Shown here one piece after another: positions 26,407-34,872 of a stretch of 64,000 nt of DNA. Made by a program: the position numbers and the translations under genes. The stretch is taken from the NCBI RefSeq assembly GCF_007859305.1, contig NZ_VOHE01000009.1:1-64000 (forward strand), read 5' to 3'. Origin of the DNA: Luteimonas wenzhouensis. GTDB taxonomy: Bacteria; Pseudomonadota; Gammaproteobacteria; Xanthomonadales; Xanthomonadaceae. The notes under the pieces are model-generated. The model searched no databases. It was not told the origin of the DNA and worked only from the letters and a program-made list of their open reading frames with translations. The first letter of the stretch is position 1. Each line of letters begins with the position of its first letter.

Positions 26407-27453
26407 ATGCACAGACGGGACTTCCTCAAGGCCACCGCGCTGTTGGCCGGGGCGCCGGCGGCGGGCCTGGCCGCTACCACGGCCGCGCCAGGCACCGCGC
26501 GCCTCCTGCCGCGGCCGCTGTCGCCGGGCGACACGGTCGCCCTGGTGAGTCCGTCGGCGGCCGTCGCCGAACCGCTGGACCTGCAGTTGGCCCGCGAGGT
26601 GATGGAGGCACTGGGCCTGCGCGTGGTCACCGGCGCGCACTACGCCGACCGCCGCGGCCACCTGGCGGGCGACGACGCGGCGCGCGCCGGCGACCTCAAC
26701 GCCGCGTTCGCCGATCCGGCGGTGGCGGCCATCGTCTGCACCCGGGGCGGCTCCGGTGCCGCGCGCCTGCTGCCGCTGCTCGACTATGACGCGATCCGCG
26801 CCAACCCCAAGCCGCTGCTCGGCTACTCCGACATCACCGCGCTGCATTGCGCGATCCAGGCCCGCACTGGCCTGGTCACCTTCCACGGTCCGATCGGCAC
26901 CGGCAGCTGGAGCCGGTTCAACGCCGACCAGTTCCGGCGCGTGTTCTTCGACCGCGAGCTGATGCACTACGCCAACCGCCGCGATCCCGACGACGACGAG
27001 CTGGTGCCGCGCCGCAACCGCACCATGACCCTGCGCGGCGGCAAGGCGCGCGGCCGCCTGCTCGGCGGCAACCTCACCGTGCTCAGTGCGCTGGCCGGCT
27101 CGCCCTACCTGCCGGACTTCGACGGCGCGATCCTCTTCCTCGAGGACGTCTCGGAAGCGCCGTACCGGATCGACCGGATGCTCACCACGCTCAAGCTCGC
27201 CGGGATCCTCGACCGCATCGCCGGCTTCGTGTTCGGCGAGTGCACCGATTGCGAGCCGGGCCCGGGCTACGGCTCGCTCACCCTGGCGCAGATCCTGGAC
27301 GACCACGTCCGGCCGCTGGGGATCCCGGCGTACCGCGGCGCGATGATCGGCCACATCCGCGACCAGTTCATCGTGCCGGTCGGCGCCGAGGTCGAACTCG
27401 ACGCGGACGCGGGCAGCTTTCGCATGCTCTCGCCGGCGTTCGCGGCCGGGTAG
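26407..27453 (+). CDS. LD-carboxypeptidase with Tat leader
   Basis: A 348-residue S66-family peptidase. A twin-arginine leader (HRRDFLKATALL) is followed by the domain start LSPGDTVALVSPS, the conserved CTRGGSGAARLLPLLDYD, the nucleophile serine in GYSDITALH, the catalytic Glu in LFLEDVSEAP and the His in AMIGHI near the end. The family removes the terminal D-alanine from the tetrapeptide of peptidoglycan during recycling, normally in the cytoplasm. Export by Tat points to a periplasmic version, unusual but seen in some relatives. Confidence 0.88.
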   Translation: MHRRDFLKATALLAGAPAAGLAATTAAPGTARLLPRPLSPGDTVALVSPSAAVAEPLDLQLAREVMEALGLRVVTGAHYADRRGHLAGDDAARAGDLNAAFADPAVAAIVCTRGGSGAARLLPLLDYDAIRANPKPLLGYSDITALHCAIQARTGLVTFHGPIGTGSWSRFNADQFRRVFFDRELMHYANRRDPDDDELVPRRNRTMTLRGGKARGRLLGGNLTVLSALAGSPYLPDFDGAILFLEDVSEAPYRIDRMLTTLKLAGILDRIAGFVFGECTDCEPGPGYGSLTLAQILDDHVRPLGIPAYRGAMIGHIRDQFIVPVGAEVELDADAGSFRMLSPAFAAG

Positions 27454-27576
27454 GGGCGGGGCCCACGCCAACGTCCCCGCAGCGCGACCTTTCCTCGCCG
27501 TTGCGTTGGCGCGGCGCCGCGCCCTGCACGGCGCAGGACAGGGGCAGGCCGTCGCGACGACCCGCCCCGCCGCCAC

Positions 27577-29115
27577 TTACTCCAGCGCCAGAACCACCAC
27601 CGACTTCGCCGGCAGGGTCGCGCTCAGCGTGCCGTCCACCAGCCGCGCGCCCTCGAACGGCCGCGGCCGCACGGTGTCGGGGGCGTCGAAGGTGTTGTGC
27701 GCGTCGATCGCGTCGGCGGTGAGAACCTCGCCGACGACCCCGGAAGCCTCCACCCCACGCAGCGAGATCGTGACCTCCTTGCCCTCGCGCGGATCGAGGT
27801 TCACCAGGCCCACGTAAAGCTTGCCGTCGGTGCCGCGGGCCGCGGTCCCGTCGACTGCGCGCAGGCCGCCGTACGCGGGCGACTCGAGCTCCAGCGGCAG
27901 CGAAGTCGCGCCCTGGAAGGGGCGGTACATGCGGAACGCGTGGAAGGTGGGCGTGCGCACCATCTTCGGCCCGTCGGTGAGCAACATGGCCTGGAGCACG
28001 TTGACCATCTGCGCGATCCCGGCCGCCCGCAGCCGGCGCGCGTTGCGATGGAAGATGCCGAAGTTGACCGCCGCCACCAGCGCGTCGCGGATGCTGTTCT
28101 GCTGCTGCAGCCAGCCGCCCGGCGAACCGGGAGTCGGGTCGTACCAGGTGCCCCATTCGCCGATGATGAGCGCCTTCTCCCCCTCCGGGTCGAACTCGTC
28201 CATGATCGCCACCTGCTCCTGGATCATCGGCTCGATCATGTAGGTGCGCTCGAAGGTCGCCAGCCACTGAGACTCGTCGAAGCCGGTGGCCGGTCCCTTG
28301 TTCTCCCAGTCGCCGGTGGGCAGGGTGTAGTAGTGCATCGAGAACGCATCCATGTGCTCGATCGCGAGCTCCATCGTGGTGCGGGTCCACTCCGGGTCGG
28401 TCGCGTCCGGGCCCGAGGCGATGATCGTCGCCCCGCCGTGCGGCACGATGAAGCCCACGTACTGGCGGAACTGGTCGGCGAACCACTCCGCGCGCATCCG
28501 CCCGCCGCAGCCGTTGGGTTCGTTGCCGATGCCGAGGAAGTCGATCTTCCACGGCTCGTCGCGTCCGTTGCGCCGGCGCTCCTGGGCGAGCGTCGAATTG
28601 GTCGGCGAGGTGATGTACTCGACCCACTGCATCGCCTCGCGCGGCGTACCGGTGCCGACGTTGACGTTGAGGAAGGTCTTGGCGCCGACCAGCTCGGCGA
28701 ACTCGAAGAACTCGTGGGTGCCGAAGGCGTTGTGCTCCTCCTTGTTGCCCCACCAGCGGTTGAGCGTGACCGGGCGCGACTCGCGCGGGCCGATGCCGGT
28801 GCGCCAGTCATAGATGTCGGCGTAGCACCCGCCCGGCCAGCGCAGCACCGGCACCTTCAGCTCCTTGAGCGCCTCGAGCACGTCGTTGCGGTAGCCGCGG
28901 GTGTTGGGGATGTCCGAGTCCGGACCGACCCAGATCCCGCCGTCGATCCCGGTGCCCAGCTGCTCCATGAACTGGCCGTAGAGCTCGGGTGCGATCACCG
29001 GGCCGGGACGGTCGGCGTGCAGGGTGCCGGTGACATCCGCGGCCATGGCGGCGGACGCGCCGGCGGACAGCAGCAGGACGCAGGCTGCGGAGCGCAGCAG
29101 GGTGGGCATGCTCAT
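27577..29115 (-). CDS. Secreted GH51 alpha-L-arabinofuranosidase
   Basis: A 512-residue glycoside hydrolase with a signal peptide (ends AAMAA). The family-51 landmarks are present: the N-terminal ELYGQFMEQLG, VPVLRWPGGCYADIYDW, the acid/base Glu in FLGIGNEPNGCGG and the nucleophile Glu in LIIGEWGTWYD, followed by a C-terminal beta-domain (LNLDPREGKEV-type stretch and final VVVLALE). It should release arabinose from plant arabinan or arabinoxylan. GH51 enzymes are more often cytoplasmic, so a secreted form suits a plant-debris lifestyle. GGAGG lies about twelve bases before the chosen ATG. No sugar operon surrounds it. Confidence 0.9.
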   Translation of the reverse strand: MSMPTLLRSAACVLLLSAGASAAMAADVTGTLHADRPGPVIAPELYGQFMEQLGTGIDGGIWVGPDSDIPNTRGYRNDVLEALKELKVPVLRWPGGCYADIYDWRTGIGPRESRPVTLNRWWGNKEEHNAFGTHEFFEFAELVGAKTFLNVNVGTGTPREAMQWVEYITSPTNSTLAQERRRNGRDEPWKIDFLGIGNEPNGCGGRMRAEWFADQFRQYVGFIVPHGGATIIASGPDATDPEWTRTTMELAIEHMDAFSMHYYTLPTGDWENKGPATGFDESQWLATFERTYMIEPMIQEQVAIMDEFDPEGEKALIIGEWGTWYDPTPGSPGGWLQQQNSIRDALVAAVNFGIFHRNARRLRAAGIAQMVNVLQAMLLTDGPKMVRTPTFHAFRMYRPFQGATSLPLELESPAYGGLRAVDGTAARGTDGKLYVGLVNLDPREGKEVTISLRGVEASGVVGEVLTADAIDAHNTFDAPDTVRPRPFEGARLVDGTLSATLPAKSVVVLALE

Positions 29116-29632
29116 GGTGCGATGGATCCTCCGTATCGGGTCGGTACCCGCCGCGCGCCTCCCCGGGCGCCGGCGGCCTGGCCGCAGTCTGTCCAACATC
29201 CCGCCGGGAGTCGACCGCCGGCGGCCGCGCGGACGGCACCGGGGCGGGCCGCCTCGCGCGCCCGCCGGGCTGCGCCCGCGGCGCCGGAAAGCGCGCGGAT
29301 GCGCGCAGATGCGCGGGGTTCGCGCGTGTTCGTGGCCTCGCGCGGCGGCCGCGCGAGGGCGTCAAGGGGATACCGGTTCCTGCATGGCGCCTGCGCGCAT
29401 TGGAATGGCCGCCGCGTTCCGCTGCCCGGGCCTGGCCCACCGGGGGCCGGCGGGCGCGTGGCCTGGCGCGGGCGCCTGGTTGGGGGCGGACTGCGCGACC
29501 GCGCCATATGCTAATGTCCGTCCATTGCGCACCCGGAAGCATGGCCGGCCGGGAGCGGGGCCAGGTGCCCCCGGGTGCGGGGCGCGCCATCGGCCGCGCC
29601 CGGGACGAACCGCGGACTGTTCGGGGGAGACG
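29116..29632. other. Divergent intergenic region upstream of the borosin locus
   Basis: The 517 bases between the arabinofuranosidase start and the borosin precursor contain no supportable gene. The only AT-rich patch is around 29,505-29,522, within a GC-rich stretch; it is the best place for a promoter of the peptide gene. Confidence 0.5.
29480..29515 (+). promoter_or_regulatory. Possible promoter of the borosin locus
   Basis: CATATGCTAAT at 29,505-29,515 resembles an extended -10 element and is the only AT-rich patch in the region. TTGGGG at 29,480-29,485 is a weak -35 candidate, but the spacing (about 19-24 bases depending on the -10 chosen) is not ideal. This would give a leader of about 110 bases. 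Confidence 0.25.
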
Positions 29633-29851
29633 ATGTCCAGACTGCTTGAACTCATGCGCAAGCTCGGCAGCGACGCAGCGCTCGCCGCCGAGTACGAGAA
29701 GAATCCGGAGGCGGTCCTGCAACGCGCCGGACTGAGCGCGGAAGAGCGCAAGGCGATGCTGGAGAAGGATTACGAGGCGATCAAGCGGCTGACCGGCCTG
29801 GCCGACGGCAAGTTCGCCACCAACCACCTGATCCGCACGTACGAAGACTAG
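29633..29851 (+). CDS. Borosin-type RiPP precursor peptide
   Basis: A 72-residue peptide. Residues 1-54 are predicted helical and follow the pattern of bacterial borosin precursors and LigA-like small domains: LLELMRKLGSDAALAAEY, KNPEAVLQRAGLSAEE, then a helix KDYEAIKRLTG. The last ~18 residues (GLADGKFATNHLIRTYED) lack helix pattern and are the probable core, with hydrophobic and beta-branched residues near the C-terminus. In the split borosins known from Shewanella (SonA), the helical part binds the methyltransferase and backbone amides of the tail are N-methylated. A GGGGGAGA ribosome-binding site precedes the ATG. The next gene, 27 bases on, encodes the matching methyltransferase. The exact methylated positions are not predictable. 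Confidence 0.85.
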   Translation: MSRLLELMRKLGSDAALAAEYEKNPEAVLQRAGLSAEERKAMLEKDYEAIKRLTGLADGKFATNHLIRTYED

Positions 29852-29878
29852 CCGCGCGAGGTTACCTTGGGCCACGGG

Positions 29879-32389
29879 ATGGGCCGACGCTGGTCAGTTG
29901 GATTGCTGTGGCTGGCACTGCTCGCCGGCCCGGCAGCGGCGAACGAGACGCTCGAGCCGGAGCTGCGCGAGATCGAACGCCTCGGCTACGCCGCGCATTG
30001 GCGCGAGTCGGACGAGCGGATCCAGGCGCTCGCCGATCGCCAGGACGAGCTGAGCCGGGAACAGCGCCAGCGGCTGGAGTACGTGCGCCTGCGCAACCTC
30101 GGCATCGCCGGCCGCCTCGAGGAGGCGGTCGAGGGCTTCGACCGGCTGCTGCGCGAGGAGATGCCGGCCAAGCTGAAGGTGAAGGCGTTCTCGACCGCGG
30201 CCAGCATCGCGGCCAACCTCGAAGACTGGACCATGGCGTTCACCTGGCTGGGCGAGGCGCTGTCCTACGTGCCCGAGGTGCCCGACGACGCGCCCCGCGT
30301 GCTCGGCATGGCCAGCTACCTGCATTCACTGGTGGGCGAGACCGACAAGGCACGCGAACTGGCGCTGCGCGGCCTGACCATGGTGGAGGAGAGCGGCGAC
30401 CAGCGCGCCATCTGCCACGCGCTGTCCGACCTTGCCCTGGCCGAGGAACTGGTCGGCAAGCACGCCGAATCCGGGCGCCTGCGGCGGCGGCAGATGGAGG
30501 TGTGCGACGAAGCGGGTGACCGGATCTTTTCGGCCAACGCGCGCTACGGCGTGGGCAAGATGCTCGCCGCCCAGGGCCGCCCGGAGGAAGGGCTGGCGTG
30601 GGTGCGCCAGGCGCAGGCCGATTTCGAGGAATCGGGCTTCGAAGCCGGCGCCTGGAGCGCGCGGCTGGTGGTCGCCGAATGCCTGATCGCCACCGACCGC
30701 GAACTCGACCACGCCCACGACCTGCTGGTCGACGCGCTGCGCTATTACCGCGAGCGCGACTCCCAGATCGCGGTGGCCGAAGCCGAACGCCTGCTCGCCG
30801 ACCTGGCCGAGCACCGCGGCGACCCGGTGCAGGCCCTGCGCCACCTAAAGGGCGCGGCGGCCGCGTCGGAGGCGGCCGAGCGCGCCGCGCGCGAGCGCCA
30901 GCTGGCCTACCTGCAGGTCGAGTTCGACACCCGCCTCAAGGAGCGGCAGATCGCGCTGCTGGAAGCGGAAAAGGAGCTGGCCGCGCTCCAGGTCACCGCC
31001 ACCCGGCGGCGGCAGTGGCTGTTGGCGGCGGGCGTGGTGGCGCTGCTGGCGACGGCGCTGTTGCTGGTCGTGCTGTTGCACCGTGCGTTCCTGGAGCGGC
31101 GCCGCTACCGCTGGCAATCCGAGCGCGACAGCCTCACCGGGCTGCTCAACTATCAGCAGGTGCGCCGCCTCGGCCAGGAGGCGTTCGCGCGCGCCCACGG
31201 CAACGGGCGGCCGTTCACCGCGATCGTGCTCGATATCGACTGGTTCAAGGAAGTCAACGACCGCTACGGCCACGCCGCCGGCGATGAGGCGTTGCGCGCC
31301 CTGGGCGGCTGGATCGCCGAGGTGGTCGAGGGCCGGGGCATCGCCGGGCGCAGTGGCGGCGACGAGTTCACGATCCTGCTCGAGGGCACCGAGGAGGACG
31401 CGGGCGCCCTGCTGGACCGGCTGCGCGCGCGGATGGAGGCGGTGAGCGTGTTCGGACAGACCGTGCACTTCAGCATCAGCGCCGGCATCTGCCAGGACCG
31501 CGACAGCAACGGCACGCTTGAGCACCTGGTGCACGAGGCCGACCAGGCCCTGTACCGCGCCAAGTACGCCGGGCGCGACCGCACCGTCTGCGCCGGCGAC
31601 ACCGCGCCGCAGGCCGGCGGCGGCGGCCTGGTGGTGGTGGGCAGCGGGATCGAGTTCGGCCGCCACATCAGCGAGCGCTGCCTGTCGGAGATCCGCGAGG
31701 CGCAGGTGGTGTTCTGCCTGACCGACCCGTTCTCGCTGGCCATGGTGCAGGGCCTGCGCCCGGATGCGATCAACCTCGGCGCCTACTACGCCGAGGGCAA
31801 GGACCGGCGCATCACCTACCGCGAGATCGACGACGCGATCATGGCCCAGGTGCGCGCCGGCAAGCGGGTGTGCGCGGTGTTCTACGGCCATCCTGGCGTG
31901 TTCGCCGACGTGCCGCACGCGGTGATCCGCAAGGCGCGTGCGGAGGGCATCCGGGCCAGGATGGAGCCGGGGATCTCGGCCGAGGCCTGCCTGTACGCGG
32001 ACCTGGGCATCGACCCGGGTCGCCGTGGCGTGCAGTCGATGGAGGCCACCCACTTCCTGCATTACGACCGCGTCCCGGACACCGCCGGACTGGTGCTGCT
32101 GTGGCAGGTGGCGCTGTCCGGCGACCTGAGCTGCAGCCGCTTCCACCCCGAGCGCGAAGGCCTGCAGGCGCTGGTGGACCGGCTGCTGCGCTGGTACCCG
32201 GCCGACCACGAAGTGATCCTGTACGAAGCCGCACGGCTGCCGATCCAGGAGCCGCGCATCGAGCGCCTGGCGTTGCAGGCCCTGCCCGACGCGCATTACG
32301 AGGAATACACCACGCTGGTGATTCCGCCGCTGGGCGACCTGGAGCCGGTCGACGCAACGGGGCCGGCGGCGACGGGCACCGCCGGCTAG
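29879..32389 (+). CDS. Membrane TPR-GGDEF diguanylate cyclase fused to a borosin-type N-methyltransferase
   Basis: An 836-residue protein with five parts. (1) Signal peptide, residues 1-21 (ends GPAAA). (2) Periplasmic TPR-like helical repeats, about 30-325, leading into a coiled coil to ~378. (3) A membrane helix, about 380-402. (4) A GGDEF domain, about 412-572, with RDSLTGLLNY, DIDWFKEVNDRYGH and an intact SGGDEF (GGDEF at 493-497). There is no RxxD inhibitory site, since VEGRGIAGRSGGDEF has no Asp in place. (5) A tetrapyrrole-methylase-like domain, about 583-825, that closely resembles the fungal borosin enzyme OphMA: NLGAYYAEGKDRRITY with the catalytic-type Tyr and Arg, VFYGHPGVF (SAM loop) and RARMEPGISAEACLYADLGIDP. 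The methyltransferase and cyclase lie in the cytoplasm. A TTG at 29,867 with GAGG five bases upstream could be the true start, adding four residues. See findings. Confidence 0.92.
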   Translation: MGRRWSVGLLWLALLAGPAAANETLEPELREIERLGYAAHWRESDERIQALADRQDELSREQRQRLEYVRLRNLGIAGRLEEAVEGFDRLLREEMPAKLKVKAFSTAASIAANLEDWTMAFTWLGEALSYVPEVPDDAPRVLGMASYLHSLVGETDKARELALRGLTMVEESGDQRAICHALSDLALAEELVGKHAESGRLRRRQMEVCDEAGDRIFSANARYGVGKMLAAQGRPEEGLAWVRQAQADFEESGFEAGAWSARLVVAECLIATDRELDHAHDLLVDALRYYRERDSQIAVAEAERLLADLAEHRGDPVQALRHLKGAAAASEAAERAARERQLAYLQVEFDTRLKERQIALLEAEKELAALQVTATRRRQWLLAAGVVALLATALLLVVLLHRAFLERRRYRWQSERDSLTGLLNYQQVRRLGQEAFARAHGNGRPFTAIVLDIDWFKEVNDRYGHAAGDEALRALGGWIAEVVEGRGIAGRSGGDEFTILLEGTEEDAGALLDRLRARMEAVSVFGQTVHFSISAGICQDRDSNGTLEHLVHEADQALYRAKYAGRDRTVCAGDTAPQAGGGGLVVVGSGIEFGRHISERCLSEIREAQVVFCLTDPFSLAMVQGLRPDAINLGAYYAEGKDRRITYREIDDAIMAQVRAGKRVCAVFYGHPGVFADVPHAVIRKARAEGIRARMEPGISAEACLYADLGIDPGRRGVQSMEATHFLHYDRVPDTAGLVLLWQVALSGDLSCSRFHPEREGLQALVDRLLRWYPADHEVILYEAARLPIQEPRIERLALQALPDAHYEEYTTLVIPPLGDLEPVDATGPAATGTAG

Positions 32390-32426
32390 GCGGGCCACAC
32401 CGGCGCCGGGCACGACGCGGACCGGT

Positions 32427-34748
32427 TCAGCGTTGCGCGAGCGTGGCCGGCTGCGCTGGCCGTGGCAGCGCCAGGCGCAGGTCGCTTTCGCGGAACGTCA
32501 CCTCCGAGAACAGCAGCCGCGTCTGGTCGGGCGAGAGGTCGAAGCCCCAGCCCTGGAAGGATTCGGGCAGTTCGAGCAGGTCGCTCGCGGGGCCGCCGCC
32601 CGAGGGATGCAGCGCCAGGACCGGGGCGCCGCCGGCGCGGCGGCGCACGAAGTAGATGCCGGCGTCGGCCGGCGCCCAGTTGCTGCCGTCCGCCGGATCC
32701 AGGCCGGCAAGCAGCAGGCGCTCGTCCTTCGCGGGACCCGCCATGCCCCAGTCCAGGCGCGGGACCTGCCACAGCCCCGGCGCGCCTGGGCGGGCGTAGA
32801 GCACGAACCGTCCGTCGCTGGATTCGCGCGCCCGCACGCCGGGCCCCGGCGTGACCGCCACCGCGTTGCCGCCGGCCGCCGGCTGCGCGTGGATGCGCCA
32901 GGCGCCGTCGCGGTTGGATTCGAAGTAGAGCCAGGCGCCATCGCGCGACCATGCCGGCCGCCGGTTGTCGCCGGGGCCGTCCACCAGCAGCCGGGGCTGG
33001 CCGCCTTCGGCCGCCACCACGTAGATCGCGGTCCGTCCGTCGGGACTGGCGTCGAAGGCGATCAGGCGGCCGTCCGGCGACCACGCGGGATTGTCGACGT
33101 AGCTGCCGCCGAACGAGGCGAGCTCGACGGCATGGCTGCCGTCGCTGGCACTGGTCCAGATCGCATGCGGGCCGCCGCGGTTGGAGGTGAAGGCGATGCG
33201 ACGGCCGTCCGGCGACCACGCCGGGTTCGAATCCCAGCGCGTGGACCGGAACTGGTGGCCGGTGTCGGCATCGGTGCGCGCGGCCAGGTCGATCTGGCGC
33301 AGGCGCGAGCGGTGCATCCACTGCTCGAACGCGATCGTGTCCACGCCCGGCGCGGTCGCGGGCTGGTGCACGTCTTCGCTGCCGAGCGCGACCTGGACCA
33401 GCTCGCCACGGGCGGGCGCCAGCGACCACAGCCCGTACAGCCCGGAGCGGGTGGAGGTGAACAGGATCCGCCCGCCGTCGGACGACCAGGCCAGTCCGTT
33501 GATCTTGCGGTTGTCGAAGGTCAGCCGGCGCGGCTCGCCGCCTTCCGGCGCCACCAGGTGCAGGTCGCGGGTGACTTCGTCGACCGCGCGCGCGAACGCG
33601 ATCGAACGTCCGTCCGGCGCGAAGCGCGGATCCAGGTCGCCCAGCACCCCGTCGCCCGGATCGGTGAGCGCGCGGCGCGTGCCCTCGTCCAGGTCGGCCA
33701 GGTGCAGGCGGTAGGGCGCGGCGGCGTGCTCGCGCGCGGCGTAGACCAGGTGCCGGCCGTCGGGCGAGAGGCCCATGCCGCGCAGCTCGCGCCTGTCCGG
33801 ATCGTGGAACACGCGGGTGGCCGGGCCGCCGAGGGCGGAGACGCGCATGATCGAGATGCCGTCGCCGCCGGCGCGCGCGTAGAGCAGGGCGCCGCCGCCG
33901 GGCAGCCACAGCGGATGGCGGGCGTCTGCGCTGCCGTGGCTGAGCCGCAGCGCCTGCTCGCTGCCGATGGCCTTGGCGTACACCTCGAAGTGGCCGTCCC
34001 GGTCCCAGATGAAGGCGACCCGGCTGCCGTCGGGCGACAGCGCCGGTTCCAGTTCGCGGCCGACGAAGCTGGTCAGCGGCTGCACCACGTAGGCCTCGAC
34101 CGCCGCAGGCGGGGCGGCGGAGCGGAACTGCCAGGCCACGGCGAACGCGAGCACGAGCGCGGCGGCCGCCAGCACCAGGCCAGGGCGACGGAAACGCCCG
34201 CCCTCCGCCGCGGCGGCGTCCGTGGCGGCGGGGGCCTCGGGAGACGGCGCCGCCGCCGACCCGGGCCGGGAGTCCGATACCGCCCCGGCGTCGACCGGAG
34301 CCGGGCCCGGCATGGAGGCCAGCGCCGCGACCCGTGCCGGCGCGACCGGCGCCACCAGCCGGTAGCCGCCCTTGCGGATGGTCTCGATGTAGCGGGGCCG
34401 CTGGGGATCGTCGCCGAAGATCCGACGCAGTTCGGAGATCGCCCGGTTGAGCAGGTAGTCGTCGCCCACGGTCCCCGCCCACACGGTCCGGAAGAAGGTC
34501 TCCCGTGGAACCACCGCGCCGGGCCGCTCGGCCATCAGCAGCAGCACCTGCATCAGCTTCGGCTCGACCTGGGTGGCCTGGCCACCGATCGAGACGCGGT
34601 TGAGCGACGGCTGCACCAGCGCTTCGCCGACGCTGAACGCCTGCGGCGCGGGCGGCGTGCTGCCGCCCCCGGTCTGGATCCTGCCGATGGCGGTGGGTTC
34701 GCTCACCCGTCGAGGGCCCCCGATCCATGGTCGTGAGGGCGCCAGCAT
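32427..34748 (-). CDS. CadC-like membrane regulator with TolB/PD40 propeller
   Basis: A 773-residue one-component regulator. A winged-helix OmpR/PhoB-type DNA-binding domain lies at about residues 38-132 (LMQVLLLMAERPGAVVPRE, then LLNRAISELRRIFGDD and the wing YIETIRKGGYRLV). A Pro/Ala linker, one membrane helix (about 189-208) and a periplasmic WD40-like (PD40/TolB) beta-propeller follow, with repeats of the form LSPDGRHLVY, WSPDGRRIAFTS and WSPDGRLIAFD. This is the CadC architecture with a sugar- or peptide-sensing propeller. The start is uncertain (ATG 34,748 or GTG 34,706). It is divergent from the PQQ/cytochrome c dehydrogenase (125 bases between starts) and may control it. Confidence 0.85.
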   Translation of the reverse strand: MLAPSRPWIGGPRRVSEPTAIGRIQTGGGSTPPAPQAFSVGEALVQPSLNRVSIGGQATQVEPKLMQVLLLMAERPGAVVPRETFFRTVWAGTVGDDYLLNRAISELRRIFGDDPQRPRYIETIRKGGYRLVAPVAPARVAALASMPGPAPVDAGAVSDSRPGSAAAPSPEAPAATDAAAAEGGRFRRPGLVLAAAALVLAFAVAWQFRSAAPPAAVEAYVVQPLTSFVGRELEPALSPDGSRVAFIWDRDGHFEVYAKAIGSEQALRLSHGSADARHPLWLPGGGALLYARAGGDGISIMRVSALGGPATRVFHDPDRRELRGMGLSPDGRHLVYAAREHAAAPYRLHLADLDEGTRRALTDPGDGVLGDLDPRFAPDGRSIAFARAVDEVTRDLHLVAPEGGEPRRLTFDNRKINGLAWSSDGGRILFTSTRSGLYGLWSLAPARGELVQVALGSEDVHQPATAPGVDTIAFEQWMHRSRLRQIDLAARTDADTGHQFRSTRWDSNPAWSPDGRRIAFTSNRGGPHAIWTSASDGSHAVELASFGGSYVDNPAWSPDGRLIAFDASPDGRTAIYVVAAEGGQPRLLVDGPGDNRRPAWSRDGAWLYFESNRDGAWRIHAQPAAGGNAVAVTPGPGVRARESSDGRFVLYARPGAPGLWQVPRLDWGMAGPAKDERLLLAGLDPADGSNWAPADAGIYFVRRRAGGAPVLALHPSGGGPASDLLELPESFQGWGFDLSPDQTRLLFSEVTFRESDLRLALPRPAQPATLAQR

Positions 34749-34872
34749 GCGCCGCGCACGGAATCTATCGCAAAACCTCAGCGTTCCTCCATTCAGGTCG
34801 CAGCCGCCAACTGGCCTGATCGACACGGTCGACGGCGGCGATGCGCCCGCCGGCAACCCCCTGGAGGACGCC

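Noticed and set aside
29633-29851. Small peptide as an extradiol dioxygenase LigA subunit
   Set aside because: It resembles the LigA fold in its helices, but no LigB gene is adjacent and the neighbour is a borosin-type methyltransferase, which makes a RiPP precursor the better reading.
29867-29878. TTG start for the fused cyclase/methyltransferase gene
   Set aside because: It has a good GAGG site five bases ahead, but the ATG at 29,879 gives a normal signal peptide; kept as an alternative and not as the main call.
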